Shown piece by piece: positions 10,033 to 25,000 of a DNA stretch of 64,000 nt. Positions within the stretch are counted from its first letter, which is position 1; each line of letters starts with the position of its first letter. This DNA comes from Lingula anatina. Taxonomy: Eukaryota; Brachiopoda; Lingulata; Lingulida; Lingulidae. The DNA is taken from positions 275,902 through 339,901 of the forward strand of contig NW_019775524.1 of assembly GCF_001039355.2 (NCBI RefSeq), given 5' to 3'. Both the position numbers and the translations under genes were made by a program. Below the pieces are notes generated by a model that made no database searches, had not been told where the DNA came from, and worked only from the letters and a program-made list of their open reading frames with translations.

Positions 10033-11899
10033 CCTACCTTGTAACAAGCCCGAGGACGACAGTGGCAAAGGAATGAAAAGTCAACCCCGTTGAAGTCCTA
10101 ACCCCGTTGAAGAACAAACAAACATTCTGACTTTAACATTCTGTTTTTAGCTCTAACCATTGTGTCTGAAAAGTGAAACAACTTAATATTTCAAACCAGG
10201 TTTAGTGAAAAACAATATTCTGTGGCTGTTGGAAAGCATTTTGGCTTTATCAAAAAACACTTGGGCTGAAGCTGTAAAAGTGACCAAGATCAGGGGTCTT
10301 TTATATGCAAGGTTTATATTTTTTCGGGAATTGGCAATCTTAGATATGCATCAAGTTGTCAAAAGTTGCCAAAGTGAAAACCATGCTAAGTTTGTCCTGG
10401 GCCTCCAATGGAACCTCAAGGAAACATAATTTAATGGAGGCATGGTAACGACTATAGGGCTATTGTAAAGTTTTGACGAATAGAAATTGTGACACGCCTT
10501 CACTCCTAATTTCTCTCTATTTATCAAGGTTGAAGGTTAGGCTTATTATTATTATTATTTTTTTTGATAAAAACGTCTTATTTGAATGACCTTAGTCGCT
10601 TACATGGTATCCGTCTTAGATATTGTAGCAAATGTGCAATGTGTTTCTACTGAGTACTTGTCTTCTCTATCACAACAGGTGTACGAGTTGTGCTTGCTTG
10701 GATGCCAAAACATGAAACAGGATTGAGCCCCAATGCACGTATGAACATTGTCCAGTGTTGGTATCGGGTTCTAGCATGTTGTCTAAGCCTTTTAAAAAGT
10801 AAAATTACCAGTGTGTTTTGATATGAATATATGAATATTCCTTTTAACGCCTAATCAGATCTCACATACAGTGTTCATTGGAGAACTTTGTATGATACAA
10901 ATGTGTTCCCTTTTCTCTAATATGTCAATCGAAAATGAGTAGATAATGCGGTAGCTATTGTGTTTTTATGATATAATGTTACCATACGCCCTATGCGCAT
11001 ATCAAGAAACATCAAACATAAGACTTAAATGGTTATGTCCTAGAACTCCTAACCCAAGAAAAAAATACTATGAACAAAAATCTCACAGGGAGTTATTACA
11101 GGAAAATCTTGTAACCGAAGGTATTATATTGATGAAGTGTCACAACCTGTACTAGCACTGAATACGGTCATCAATCACCAGCTATAAGACGACGCACCAC
11201 TAATGATGCTATTAATAGCAAGTATGTAAGAAAGGGACGTCCGGTAGTATTGCTTTGTTTTGCACTGTGAGACTCTCTACAGATTGGCGCTAAACTGAAG
11301 CCTCTCGATCTTCTTTCCCATATTGGTAGTAAAAACGAATTAAGTACATTGATCTTTCCTTTTCACGTATGACAGCATGTCTTCTAGTTTGCTGAGCAGC
11401 TCTCATGACTAGCTGTTTAAACAGAGGTCTCCGTATCAAGACAATTGGCTGCAGTGCGCACAAGTCCCTTGAGTAACCCGAACATATGTCACAAGCTGAT
11501 ATTTCTACCCAAGTGCCAAACGTGTCTTTTAAATGAAATCCTAAGGTGCTGTCCTTGATTTGCTCAGTTTTTTAATTTAACGGTTAAACGAACAACGCTG
11601 GAGACATTAATGTGACGGGTTTCGTTCAAGTGTTTGAGACCTAAGTAACATCGAGAAAACTTTCGCTTTTTTTAAAACTTTTTATCTGTGTTTTCATTTT
11701 GTCAAAGAGAGTATTTAGCTGGACGTAGAAAATTGTCTTGATTATTAGTGAAATCTGTACAAAAACTTAGATATAAGTTCCATAAATTAATGCAACACTG
11801 AAAATATCTAACAATGGGTCTTAACTTTTTTTAGAATTACAGTGGCATATAGGCGAAAGTTTAGACTAATATTTATGATTAACAATCCGTTCTTTTTTT
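10033..11899. other. non-coding stretch, no gene seen
   Basis: AT-rich with a short ATT repeat near 10542-10556. The short open frames have no recognisable domain. Confidence 0.35.
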
Positions 11900-11926
11900 G
11901 GGGGGTGGGGGGTGGGGGGTGGAGGG
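11900..11926 (+). repeat. G-rich tract with quadruplex potential
   Basis: Four G blocks (11900-11905, 11907-11912, 11914-11919, 11921-11926, the last interrupted by one A) are separated by single T bases. This is a textbook short-loop G-quadruplex pattern in an otherwise AT-rich region. Confidence 0.6.
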
Positions 11927-14046
11927 AGTGAAGTTACTTGGCGTCCACCATACTATCTTCGGTTACCCTGGGAGTTGGAGGTTTAACTTTCCCCAGTTTT
12001 CAAATGTACAAGACCCATAACATTAGCTTTATTTCACACACACAGTCTTCAAAACATACTACTATCTTATTACCACAAGGTCATTCAAAGAGACACATCC
12101 ACGAACGTCAAATAAAGAATGCGTTGGAAATAGGCTATATAACTCCTGTAAAACTCAATTACTTACTTCATTCTCAAAACAATACAGGTACTTGTGTTTT
12201 TTCAAAAGTTAATTTTGTCATTTATACATTTATGTATCATTAAACACTTTTTCATATGTCATTTCAATAAAATGTGGTTTTGCTTAAGGCCGAATTATCA
12301 ATCATATAATATGATTCATTCTTTTACGAAATAACTATTTACCCCAGTCAAAGATGGAATAGCAATAAATAGGTTATACGGGTTACATTACGGACGCCAC
12401 TGACGTGAATGCGATATTTACAGTGTCCAAACTATCCATGGTAGCCATAATTAACGATTCTCATGGAAGTAGATGGGTTACAATTTGCTGCTGAATATTG
12501 GCATCGGTGCTGAAAAGAATAATTATCTGATAATGGACTTTGCCATGTTGATAAGAAATTTCAGAAGGTTTAATTGTATGTGGGTGTATTGTGCCATGCG
12601 ACCGGTGACCTGCTCTTAAGTAAACAGTCTAGACAACTTGTAATAGTGCACCTTTAGTAATATCAGATGCACTGTGATTGGCAGTGACATTTCAAAATGT
12701 TACAAGAAAAACATTGACGCGGATGCTGGATAACTGGCTTATTTTTCCACCGTTGAAACGCAACCTTTTGAACCCGAGATCTGATGCATGCACGTAAAAG
12801 AAACAGTCCCAAAATGGTGAAATCATGCTACCAACATTTGCGTCATAAATATTGCCATAAATCTTATCTGATTTTGCTTTCTCTCAATAAAGCCAGGATT
12901 GTTTGGAAATGACAGGCTATATATCCAATTAACAATAGATGATGTAATACCAGTAAAATACGGACTAGGACTGCATCAATCTTTATAGTCTAGTCTGATA
13001 AAGCGGTCATGAATATCAGAAATTATTTCAGTTTCAAATAATGATTTATTATTCTTACAAACGCATACGTCAATCCCAAACTATTGATATCTGGGTTGAT
13101 AAACAACGGCGCAGCTGTCTGGTATCGGAAATGACTATCATAAGATGTTGTTATTTCGTGACTTAGTTGCTACAGTGTTACACTGTGTATATCCCAAGGA
13201 AACAGTTTTAGCTAAAGGATATTGTCACCCTACGCCCAAAACTCCTTATTTACTGCCTTACATACATTCTTTAGGGTAATAAATGAATCTTCAATGTTAA
13301 ATGACTAAATTAATTAATATTTACACATGTCATCTTATGGATGACGTCATAATTACGATTTTTTGGGTAAAAACGGAAAATCGGTTTCTCAAATTTCTCT
13401 TTTACCTGAGCACCCACGATCACCGTTTTAAGTCGATTTAATGACACCATTTAGTATTCCAAAACCCTGCCAGCGATTTTTCATAAAAATCTTGGTTCAG
13501 GCTTTATCGTCGATAAAGCAAAATCTTTACCTAGGGGCTCATAACTCAAAAACAGAAAACATTTAAACCAAAATGACGGCACGTGATTGTAGACGATACT
13601 CTCCTGGTTATCTCTACCAATTTTGGTGATAAAAATTCGTTCAGGAATGAAGTTACGCCCCATACCGGTTGCTATCTCACCCCAAAATAGAAAGGTGTTA
13701 AACTGACGATTGAAGCTTTGAGTTGCCCATGCTTATACATTGCAACGAAAAAATATAAACGCCGATATTTTATATTTTCGAGTTTTTTTTTCTTTCTTTT
13801 AAATCAGCACAAAGATAGATGAATTATTGAATAATTAGATGCAGAAAAAACTCATTTTCGGTATCTGGATGATAATAAAGGGTTACAATAACCTTAAAAG
13901 CCTCGAGCATTGCTAGTCAGTTGTCAACAATTTTGAGCCAATATTCCTGGAGTGCATCTAGGAACCTCGGTTTAATAGAAATCACAGTTGTTATATAATT
14001 GCTTCTGGTACAATAGGTGCTTTCATATTGAGTGCATTTTTTTTTT
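11927..14046. other. non-coding stretch, no gene seen
   Basis: No supported gene on either strand. A 19-base near-perfect palindrome, GCTTTATCG-T-CGATAAAGC, lies at 13501-13519. A T-run leads into the assembly gap. Confidence 0.35.
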
Positions 14047-14065
14047 NNNNNNNNNNNNNNNNNNN
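14047..14065. other. assembly gap (19 N)
   Basis: A run of N lies between a T homopolymer and a G homopolymer (14066-14071). The true length is unknown. Confidence 0.95.
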
Positions 14066-17000
14066 GGGGGGCTAAATAGTATGTTTGTAAAACTTACTAC
14101 CAGCTAAATCTCATCTCCCAGAGACACCATTTTTAGGTCACCTACTTTCTTTTAAATTGGGGAGGAGATGCTGCTGGGATTCGTATTTCATTGCGTCGCT
14201 TAGGATAAAGGAGGAGGAAATGCATCACTCATAAGTAAAAAGAATACTCCATCGATAGTAAGCTGACTTTGGGGCCATATCCATCCTCTGGAGATACTCT
14301 TCATGTATTGACTTTTTCCGTTTTAATTTAAGGTTCATAGCTTTCATTAATTTCTAACATATTTTCGTCAAACTGTTATATTTTCCACCTGGTGACTTGC
14401 TTATTAACATGTATACCTAAATAATTTCTCTTGGTCAAATAACCAGCCTCGCATTGAAGTTCCCTTTTTAATTTTTAACATCGTAAATAGACAGAAAGAA
14501 GTAACGTGCAGTTGTCTGAAGCATTACAATGCCGAAGCCTAAGAAATCAAACTTGTATTGCAGATCTATATTGAGTGATCTGTCAACTTATCATTTTATT
14601 CCAGGCGATGTTTTCTGAAAAGAGCCAGTGCCCGTAAAAGGGTCTTTACTTTAAACCAAAACACCAGTTGTACATGTAGATAACACGTTGTAAATCTATA
14701 GTAGTTCATTTAAATAAGGTAAATATCGATCTGAAGCATGAATAATGAATTCCCTGTTATTAAACATACTACTGATTTATTTGGGTCAAAACAAATTCAG
14801 ATTTTTAGATCTGAAAGTTAAGATCAGTTTTCAGGCTATGGCTTTTTTGTGAAACCAGTCCGGCAAAATGAAAGATCACTTTAGAATGGTGGAGGTAACG
14901 AGTATAGTCAAATGGGGTTCAAAGTGCTTTAAAAATGTTTGACCAATTGCATGGGGTTATTCTAAAATCTATGTAAGAGCATGCATTGAACTACTCTAAA
15001 ACAAAATTAGAGGTTTAGACTGTATGTAGCCTATTCAAGAGCATAAGAGAGCCACGTGAGCTTAATTTCAGTTGTTCTAAAGCCTAAGTAGAATCACGGG
15101 TGACATTTGGGCTTTTTCTAAAACAGATAAGGCCCGGGCCAAGCTGTACGCGCCTTCCAACTCAATTGGGCACGGGCCAAGACAACGGGTCCCAGCTAGA
15201 TTTTTGGACTTGAATATTGACCCAAATTGGCCTCCTATAAACCCATGTAATCCACTGCCATATTGCAATGTGATCAGAGGCTAAAAACCATATTAAACAC
15301 CAAACATCTTCTATAGATTGGGAGGCTGTTTTTACCTTTGGATATTTGGAACAGCTTTGCTTTGTAACCGCTTTTCTCAATGGAGATGAGGTAGATATTG
15401 CAGGCATCCGTTCAAGATATTAATAGGGTTATCAACCTATCCTTTCGTAAACTGAGATTTTCTCAGAATTTATTCATTCATCAGTATAGGCCATATCAAT
15501 TGCTTATTTTTAAATGAGAACAGCACATCCTATGACCGGGAATCCCAGATGTATGTGAAATTAACAAGAATTCCAAAGTTATAGGCATATGACAGATGGT
15601 TTAACAGGAGAGGTTCAGCCATGCAAGTTAAATGGCGAACTATTCTTGTCTAGCTCTAATAAAGATGCCAGCTAGGAATTAATGTGCACTAGTAGGCCTA
15701 CTGTCATTATAATAATAAGAAAATTGCAATGCTGTTTCCAGATAAAAGTGAGTCAACATGTTTGCAATGAGTTTGTTAACTTAAGACATTTGATTATTCA
15801 AGAATGCGTTTGATATGTCAAAATGAGAGGATAATATATTTAACTGTCCAGGTTTGCTATTGGGCAGTTGATCTGACCTTTGCCAAACTATAGCACCTTT
15901 AGCGACGTATGTAAAGAGGCAAAGTTTATTATTCGGACCTAAAATAGTTGCATTTTTTAATGAAAACCACTCACTGAAAACAACGTATTCACGATCCTTA
16001 AAGTGTTTATTATGCTATAAAATTAGAATAATACATTGTGCGTAATATAAGAAAGACTCGGTTGTACAAAATCAACACAAAGAAAACATTTGAGAGTCTC
16101 CCTTGTCAATACTTAAAACCAATTACCGAGCTCTCGGTTAATTCTGTTTAAACATACTGTGTGTTTATTGGGGATTGCTTGTCTTAACTGTAGTAAATCT
16201 ATAGTTAGTCTCATTTGTCAAAATAATTATATGTCACATGAAAAAACCATACAAAAATCATATTTTCAAAGGCATTGTATATAGTAAACCTTATTATATA
16301 TAAGTCAATTTTTTCTTGTGCAGTATATCTAAAAAGTGCGCTTACAGAATTTAGAAAATACGCTTAGCAAATATGTTTCTACAAATTATACATAAACCTT
16401 CAACGGAATAGTATTTATAACAAATACCTAAGAAAAAGAAAATTCATCCAGTTTTGTCTTAGCACTCCTGCCAGAGAAAGATTAGGTTACAGTACATACC
16501 GTTTCTAACCAATTCCTGTATACTTTTCCATTCCCGTGTTTATACGGGTCTTCTGTGACAGCGACTAGTGTGACCAAACTAGTGTGACCACACTTACAAA
16601 CAGTAATACCATCACCACGCTCAGTTTTCAGGTAACAGATTGGGATAGTAAAATCAAGGCAAGTAAGCTTTAAGGGCTCAAATGTATGACCACCTAATGT
16701 AATATACCTTACATGCGTTCGAAGAATATTGAAATGACTATATTCCACCTTCCAAATTCAGCACAGTGATTAAAATGCAAGAAACAGAAGACAATAGAAA
16801 ATTTACACTTTTACGGCTGCTGTATGGAGTATCTGTAATTTTACAATTCTTTGGTACAATAAAATTTACCAAGCTATATTATGCTATAATAATGTAAAAA
16901 CTTTCAAATTGAAATATCAGTAAAGAGAGGTCATGTACATGTACTTAAAGAGCTCTGTCAGTGCCCAAAGACTTAGTTTGCCCTAGGGTTTGCGCTTAAC

Positions 17001-19906
17001 TGTACATGGTATTATGGTTGACACTTATAGCTCCATATCAGCGTCAGCCTTATTAAAAACTTATGAGATAAATACAGCCTACTTACACCACGGCGTATGG
17101 AACAAAAGGATAAAATTTTCCTACATCTCCGAATAAAAAAGATGGATCGATTTGAATATCTCCTCGTGTATTACATTTCAGTTGTTTTCGAAATAAATGC
17201 AAATCACAGATTGATTGCTTTGTCAACCCACCGCCGTTCAATTACCGTGCAATATTAGATAAATTACAGTTAACAATTGCTAATCATTCAATCCTTAACT
17301 GGGTTTCTGGGGTTTGGTAATTGGCTTATTAGGCATCTCAAGGTAGTACCTCCACTGTCAAAAGGCATCGGCTGCGTTCAGAAATACAGGCTCAGAAATA
17401 AGTAGGCACTTGATGATAACGACTCTCTAAATCCACCTAAGATAATCCTGAACTTTTTCTGTCAGCACAATAAGGAATTACATTGTAGGTACAGTAGGAG
17501 TGCCATCAAGCGTTTCCGTACCTAAGTTCAAACCACTACCGTTCAGTGTTTTGTTTCTTCAGTTCAAATCGCAGATTTATATGATACTAAGCATTGTGTA
17601 AATGATATCAGATCCATTCATATCAGTTTGATTATGGGCTTTTGTGAACCATTATCTTTTCGTAGAGAATATAATTGCGATGTCATTTTCAATATGAACA
17701 AGTTGCTTCAGAAAATAAATCATTGTATATCTGAACTGAGGAACTCATAATGACCTTTCATGTGTTTCATCATTTCAAAAACATTAGAACGAATGCTACA
17801 AACAGTGTTGGGGTAAATTGTGACCGAGCACTACTAAATTTCGGTGCCTCACTGCGGTATTAAATTACTTTTGACAAGTTCATATCTCCAAGTTCATTTA
17901 CCTTTTATTTCCCATACCTAGTATAGCTCCTTCAGGAAAATAATTAAGATTCTCGGCTTTATGAATATGTGAACACCTGTGACATTGCATGATGATACAA
18001 ATTACGGTACGCGTCTTTCAGAATCAAAGAAACTTAAGAGAAATACGATGATAAGATTATAGAAAAGTCGGTATGAGCTACTGGTACTTATTTGACTCAG
18101 ATATTTTATCGTTTTCATTGATATACATAGCTGTCTGGAAATGCAAGTTTTTAAAATTGGTAAAACAGGCCGAGGGGATTCGTCTTGACAGGGTGGGCTG
18201 TTTTCCCTTACTCTGCATGGTCTTATTGTGTAAAACATTAACACTGCAATCGGGAAATATCCAACGCTCCTAATATGGGTCTGTTGCCTTGTTTCTTACA
18301 TATATACATGTACTTATGCTTACATGTCCAATCTTTAACTCACGTTTGTATACGTGTTTGTGAGTATGAGCACACGTGTATGTGCGTGCGTACGTGCGAG
18401 GAGCGCATAGGGAAACCTTTGAACGATAAGCAGGCCTATAATACAATCCTTTTGATACAGCCTGTATTATTGTTATAGCAGATTTCACAGTTACACCGAC
18501 CTTTCTGTCAATAGCTTCATTCTCGTTCACATCCCATTCTCTTTAGATCTTCAGTTGTGTCCAAACTGTCAACCGATCAGTTAAATAGTTGTCTCATCCT
18601 CTACGGCTTTAAGAATTGAATATTGGACTCATCCTCTCTTCACGCTCAAATAGTCGTATTCAGACTGTCATAGCAGGATATCTAATATTCTGATGGAGAT
18701 GAAATATGGTATATCTTGCACAATACAGTGTATAATTTATAAATAAGCGTCGATTGGTTACATCTTCTAAAACAAAGTGGAAAATATCTGCTTTAAATGT
18801 ATCGAGCGGTCCATGATGTTGGCTCTTTAAGTGTTTTCTTGCTCTTGTTATACCAGTTGGTTTTAAATGAGAAAAGGACGAAAATGACAGAAGAGCGATC
18901 ACATAACTGGAAATCTGTTTCATTTATAGTGCCAGAAGTTATTAAAAAGTCCGTAAACACATGAAAAGGGACCCATCTAGGGAAAAAAAGCGCATTTTGG
19001 GGACTGTCTTAGTGCGCTGACTTAGGAGTCTTATTTTCATTAGAGAAACAATGAACGCAGAATCTATGTGAGAATTTTCAAGCTTTATACCGTACCATTT
19101 TAGCTAAAGGTTCCTAGTCCTAGTCAACGCATTGTTCAAACTATTCATCAGTTAAAAGCAATTTTTTAAGAAAAGGTATAAAGTTTACAGTGCAACTTTT
19201 GATAGTAACTTTAAACCTCTTCTACTTAAGCTATGTTAATCTACTTGAATGCATTCAAAATGCTTGACTTTAATTTCGTTATTTAGTAATAATTCTACAA
19301 AATCTGCCAGTTTTCGTATCTGTGGCTACCCAAATTTTCTAAAATTGAACCAAAATAAGATTTCAGATGATGAATTTGGTAAAAAGCATTTTAAAGAATA
19401 ACGGTGGTTTGAAACCAACGTCTACTAGTGACCAAATACAAAATTCGATTTGGATCCCTGCGCGGCAGCTGGGTCTGAGTAAATCTGAAACTTGCAGCTA
19501 CAATTCTTAAAACGTATTATCGTATCAAAGGTAGAGCTTTGAGAGGATGTAAAGTAATCAACGCTTATTCCGGAATTAAAATCACATATTCGTTGGGGAG
19601 GAGGGGGGGTGTGTGCAAGACATATGTTCTTGGATGGATGTTATATTTCTAATTGTTATTACATTCTTCTTATATGATAGAGAAACGCAGAGATATATGT
19701 TGTTGATGCCCGGTGCCCAAATGTTGTTATGTTTGATATAATCCTCATCCCCAGAGCGATCCAATTCCAGCGGCAAAAACGGCATATCCAGGAAACAAGT
19801 TATATCACAGACAGTAGATATAAAGAAACTCTTGAAAGAGGAATTCATTCCCTCGTGCTACTACAGGCGTACATGCTGCGAGCACGTGTGCCTTTGATGT
19901 AAATAA
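14066..19906. other. gene-poor stretch downstream of the globin gene
   Basis: No gene can be supported. A possible remnant of a copia reverse transcriptase lies at about 15301-15422 (see findings). A GT/CA-rich alternating purine-pyrimidine segment lies at about 18345-18400. The 3' UTR of the minus-strand globin gene must begin at 19906 and run leftwards; no unambiguous poly(A) signal was fixed. Confidence 0.35.
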
Positions 19907-20053
19907 TTACGTCTTCCTCATACAGAGAATGGGTACTTTTAGAAAAAACATGGTGTATTCTAAAAACTGTTGCCATGCTTGTTCAGTCTCTTCATTCCAG
20001 TGTTCCGCTGGTAATCTTGAATGTAGAGCCTCTATGAATTGAACTACCATCAA
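19907..20053 (-). CDS. globin X-like gene, exon 3 (G/H helices, C-terminus)
   Basis: The acceptor is CTCTATTTGCAG|T (AG at 20055-20054). The exon encodes L-M-V-V-Q-F-I-E-A-L, a loop, and E-Q-A-W-Q-Q-F-L-E-Y of the H helix, followed by a short tail PILCMRKT and TAA (19909-19907). The Cys close to the basic end is notable for a membrane-associated globin. Confidence 0.82.
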   Translation of the reverse strand: MMVVQFIEALHSRLPAEHWNEETEQAWQQFLEYTMFFLKVPILCMRKT

Positions 20054-21694
20054 CTGCAAATAGAGAACAGGATAAGGGCTTGACAATGCCGGCAAATGTG
20101 CTACTTTAAAGACAACAAAGGTATAGATAATATGAAAAGGTAATGGATTTGCTTCCTCGCGGTTTTAATATTAAAAAAAAGGGAAAATGAGATCAAACTT
20201 AGTATTTTGTATTAAATTGCTATAGATGTACATGTAGGAGCAACTATTTATGTGATCAATATTATTTCAGCAAACAGGCTTGAAAAATATATACAAACTG
20301 ACCGTCTGTAAACTAATACTGTTTGTCACATCATATGTACAAGCCCTTTTGCTGCAGGGATTTCTATCACATAAAAATTGAGTAGCCCTAGTCTTACTGA
20401 CATGAAATATATCCATAAATGTCTACTTTTGCCACGCACAAAGGCCATATAGTCTCAAAATGGTTCATTCAGCAGAGGCATCAGCCATTTGCTAGCTTTG
20501 AATAGAACAGTACGCCCTATGATGCTGGTAGAAAATACATTAGACTAATTTCAGATATGTTTACCTTTGAGTCTTAATGTATTTGTAAAATACGTTTCAA
20601 ATAATATTTATTATACTCCTTGTAAAATACGTAGGTCAAAGGGGATTTCCTGGAAAGCATTCCCTTTGAAAATTGTAAAGTCTTTCTTGCTCATATTTAT
20701 ACCATGAGGTAGGCTATATTATTACAGAATTATAATTTTAATTATTTATGCAATAAGTAGACGAATGACAAACATGACTTTGACCTGTAGAATCGGTACT
20801 GCTCTTCTTATTAGTGAAATTGTCGATCGCAACTCCCTCAAAAATAATAACAAAATACAAAAAACAAGGAGCAGGCAAAATATGTCAGCAGTATTTGAAG
20901 TATATCTAGAGAGCCTGAATACATCAAGACAGGACTTTCATGTTAATGCCTGAAATAAAATAGTGACTTACAGAATCATTATAGAGTCAATTAATTCTGG
21001 TTGACAATCGGTATAATAAAACAAATAAAGCACACATCCAAATGGAACTACGGAGAACAGAGTCCAGTGAATGTTCCTAACTCCCCTCACTGAGCTTTTT
21101 TTTTTCACAGTTACATCAAGACTGTTCTCTGTTTGTTTAAGAGGAAGCTAGAACGGGAGTGATTTATTTGACTAGAAAGAATAATAATCAAATAACCAAC
21201 GTTTATGAATTAAAGCAAACTCCTAAGAGTACAAAGTGAGAACTAAATTGATTCTTACGTCAACTATCCTGGGTTCAGCATGGTAGTCAATATGCCTCTC
21301 TCCAAGTTCCAGAAATACGTTGTGAATCATCACTGGTTTGTGTATCCGCGATACGGCCTTGTCAACGGACTGCATCACCCGCAGTGTGTGTCTCTTCAGT
21401 ATGTCGCTGTATTCCAGCTCTTCTTGGGACATGTCCTTCAGGTGCAGGAAAGCCTCTTTTACATCGGGATGTGTTTCAAATAGTCTAAAAATTGAATATG
21501 ATATAGCATATCAAAAATTTATAGTTAAAAAGCGTTCCAAATAGTTTAAAGAGAATAGATGCCTGTCAGACTCTAACTACGTGCACTCCGTCCAGTGTAC
21601 GGTTCTACGGTTTTTCCTCTGACTGATAATTACCAATTACTCTTAAGATTTGATTTTAGATCTTGGTGTGGTTTCATACACACACAAACACACA

Positions 21695-21737
<43 letters not shown>

Positions 21738-22057
21738 GAAAAAACCCTCATATCCAAAAATCGGCCTAAACTTTAAGGCCAAAAACACAGTCTACTTCAG
21801 TTGAAAATAATTCTATTGCTATCCACTTAAATAAAAAGCTTGACCCTGACCCTAACCTATAACAGCCAAATATTTTATTCGCTGCACGATCCAAAGCCTT
21901 GACAGCCTTTAAACCACAAATCACTTTTTACGAACGGGTCCCCCATGTCTCATAGGGCACTATTTACACAGGTGGCGCAATACTTTTGTCACCCCTCAAT
22001 AGTTGGGCTACGCAAATTTATTATGGATTAAAGTAAAGGTAAAGAACACTAGGGAAT

Positions 22058-22088
<31 letters not shown>

Positions 22089-25000
22089 TTTTGGAAAACA
22101 GTTCCCTGGGCCACATGCACAAGAGAGTCGTACTTCATCTTACACTGACTACTGTCATCATCATCATTGTTCTTCGTCCCGCGTGGGACATAAGGCCACC
22201 ACTGACTACTGTGACAAGGCTTAATTATAATACTGCTTACTTGAAGGTGTCTTTTGAAGAAAAAAAAATGAGGATCTTCAATAACAAACTATTTATTTCC
22301 CGTGAGGAACAATTAATGCACAGAAAAAAATAAAGTTTTTTTTTTCAGCGGCACGATGCACACAGTGATACACTTGAGCGAGATTATGTCTACATACATA
22401 TCAGATTGATCAACTATTTGGCAGATGACAGAAAAACACTGGGATGGGAAATTCTCGACTTCTGTAATTTCAGTTATTTCCCCTCTATCAACACGTACAA
22501 CACGTACTTAAAGGGATAATAACTCTTCGTTTTGGCCAAAAAATAAATTTTCCTGGAGTAAATAACAATTTTCTCATACTTACCAATGGTTAATGAATCC
22601 ATTTCTACATTCAAAGTTAGTCCCTGTTTTTTTTTCTAAAAAGTTTGGTTTTTTGTTAAAATCTCTTAAGAGATTACAACAGAGTATTGCCATCAATGGA
22701 GGTCACGTAGTCTGAAGACAAGCTCAGATATCAGAATAATAGCTTTAACTCCTGTTTTTGTCGTAAAACAGAATATGTTATATTTCTATGAGTTATTCAC
22801 AATGTTTTTATTGTGAAATATAGACCTCATACGAAGAGTTATTATCCCTTTAACCCGCATTCAATTGAAACCTGTCATTTCTGTCAGACCTCCCCACTAA
22901 TATAACAAAGACCACAGGAAAATCCCTTGAAACCATGAATTCACAGATTCCCGTTGATTGGACAACTGACGTATTGTTATTTTTCCCCTGGGCTCCAATG
23001 TGTTCATATCAAGGCAACTCCTCGTAAAATACATCACTTAAAGCACCTGTTATTATGTTGTACTACACGAGTAAGCATACTCGTACTTGAGCTCGAGGTA
23101 GATTTACGCCTACAGGCACATTCACATATTGCAATGGCAGTAATAAGATACACCCAAAGTCGTCCCGTCTACTTTGTGGCAGTGTTGCCTTCCAGAAAAC
23201 TGGTTTGCATTCAGTGATAGATATAATTCATTAAATGTGTTTAAAAACCCCACTGTGCTACGTCCCTTTAAGGTTATAACCAATGGGGTATAATAACTCA
23301 TCAAACGCCAGTGGGTTAAAACACGCTTAATTCGTGAATGGCATGAAAAGCATTCTGTCTGTCCATCTGTCCGCCTGCCTGTCTGTGTCTGTCTGTCTGC
23401 CTGCCTGTCTGTGTCTGTCTGTCTGCCTGCATGTCTGTCTGTTAATCATTGTAAATAATGGTTATAAACTTTATGGAACGACTAGACCGGTGCCAAGTTG
23501 TATCACAGCGCACAATAACTTGGATTATTTTGATTAATCAAAACTAATTAGTGATTGTAACCTGCCATTGGTAACCTGGTAACCTGCTTCTGAAGCTTTT
23601 CAGTTGGATGTTAAGCAAATTTACATCTTACTCATAGCAACGAGCAAAGCTAAGGTGAATCTGCTACCTGATCATCTTATGTGCGGTTTATCCGATGAGA
23701 TACAGTCGTTCGTCTTAGTCACAGTCGCATCGTGTAAGCCGCCTGAATTCATCCGTCTTTCTGACACGCAATGCAAGGAAACCTCACGTTATTTTGTACA
23801 AAACGCTACATCTACTTAGATAATGGCACCATGCTTCAGAAGACTTACACATGTAGTCATAGCATGCTATATTCTTGGAATCTCTCCATGTTGAACTTTA
23901 AGAACACAAGCAGACGCCACTTTTGGTTCAGATACACTCTCGTAAACCTAACAAGAAATCACGCTCCTTTTTTCAGAGATATCAAATATTATATGAAGCA
24001 GAAAAAAAACAAATCGGCTACAGTAATTGGTAAACTAAGAAGGACTAAAACACAACCTGTTTCTGGAGTGGAATATAATTTAACGTCTAACAGATGAACT
24101 CGATCATCTGGCAGTCAGACCTTAGAACATTTAACGTAGATTTACAATTTCTAGCAGCCGTTAGCTGTTAACATGATGAATTGAGAGCGGTATTGGCCTA
24201 TTGGAGACTCATGTTACGTGGTTGAATAACCATAACGCAAGACAAATTGATTGTCAGCACTTCACTTGTCCGCTGATCGCTATGTCATTTCTAGTCGAAT
24301 TTATATCCATCTTTGAAGTGTTTAGCAGCAGAATGCCATGGCATTAACCGGTAGGGTTTTGAGTCAGATCCTCTGGAAGCACCTGACTCGTTTTATGATG
24401 ATATTGGTTTGCTTTTTAAACCCGTGCGAACTAAACTCCATGTGAACGGTTAAAAAAACAGCCCTAATCCTTTAGAGATATGTCGTAGTACAAGAAGGTT
24501 TAGTTGAAGCATGAAACACGTTTCGATCGTCAAGGAAAAACATATAGTTCACTGGAGAGGGCGATCATGCAAGAGCATTTCATTTTTTTCTCTTAAAGTG
24601 CACATAGTGTAAAACAGCTGAGACATAATTATAAGGGGAATGGAAGAGTATCAGAGACTGGATTGACTATCATTTCATTTCAATACCAACTGCTGGGCTG
24701 ATATCTACCTAATTGATGCTAAAACCGTCAACTGTTAATGGATCTTAATTTCGTACGCTTTGCCGTTTAAATGTTTAATACATGTAGCGTTTTAGGAATT
24801 AATCAACTATGAAAACAAATGATAATACGGGATTATCTAAATTTCAATATGCCCACTTTTCAAGTATATTAATGAGAGTCAGACTTCAACGCTAAAGCAT
24901 GTCTACAATGGATTGCATGATTTCGAATTCGGTGGTTAAAAAGATGAAAAATTAGAAATTCTAACATGCTAAAAGCCAGTTCCCACTGAACACACAACTC

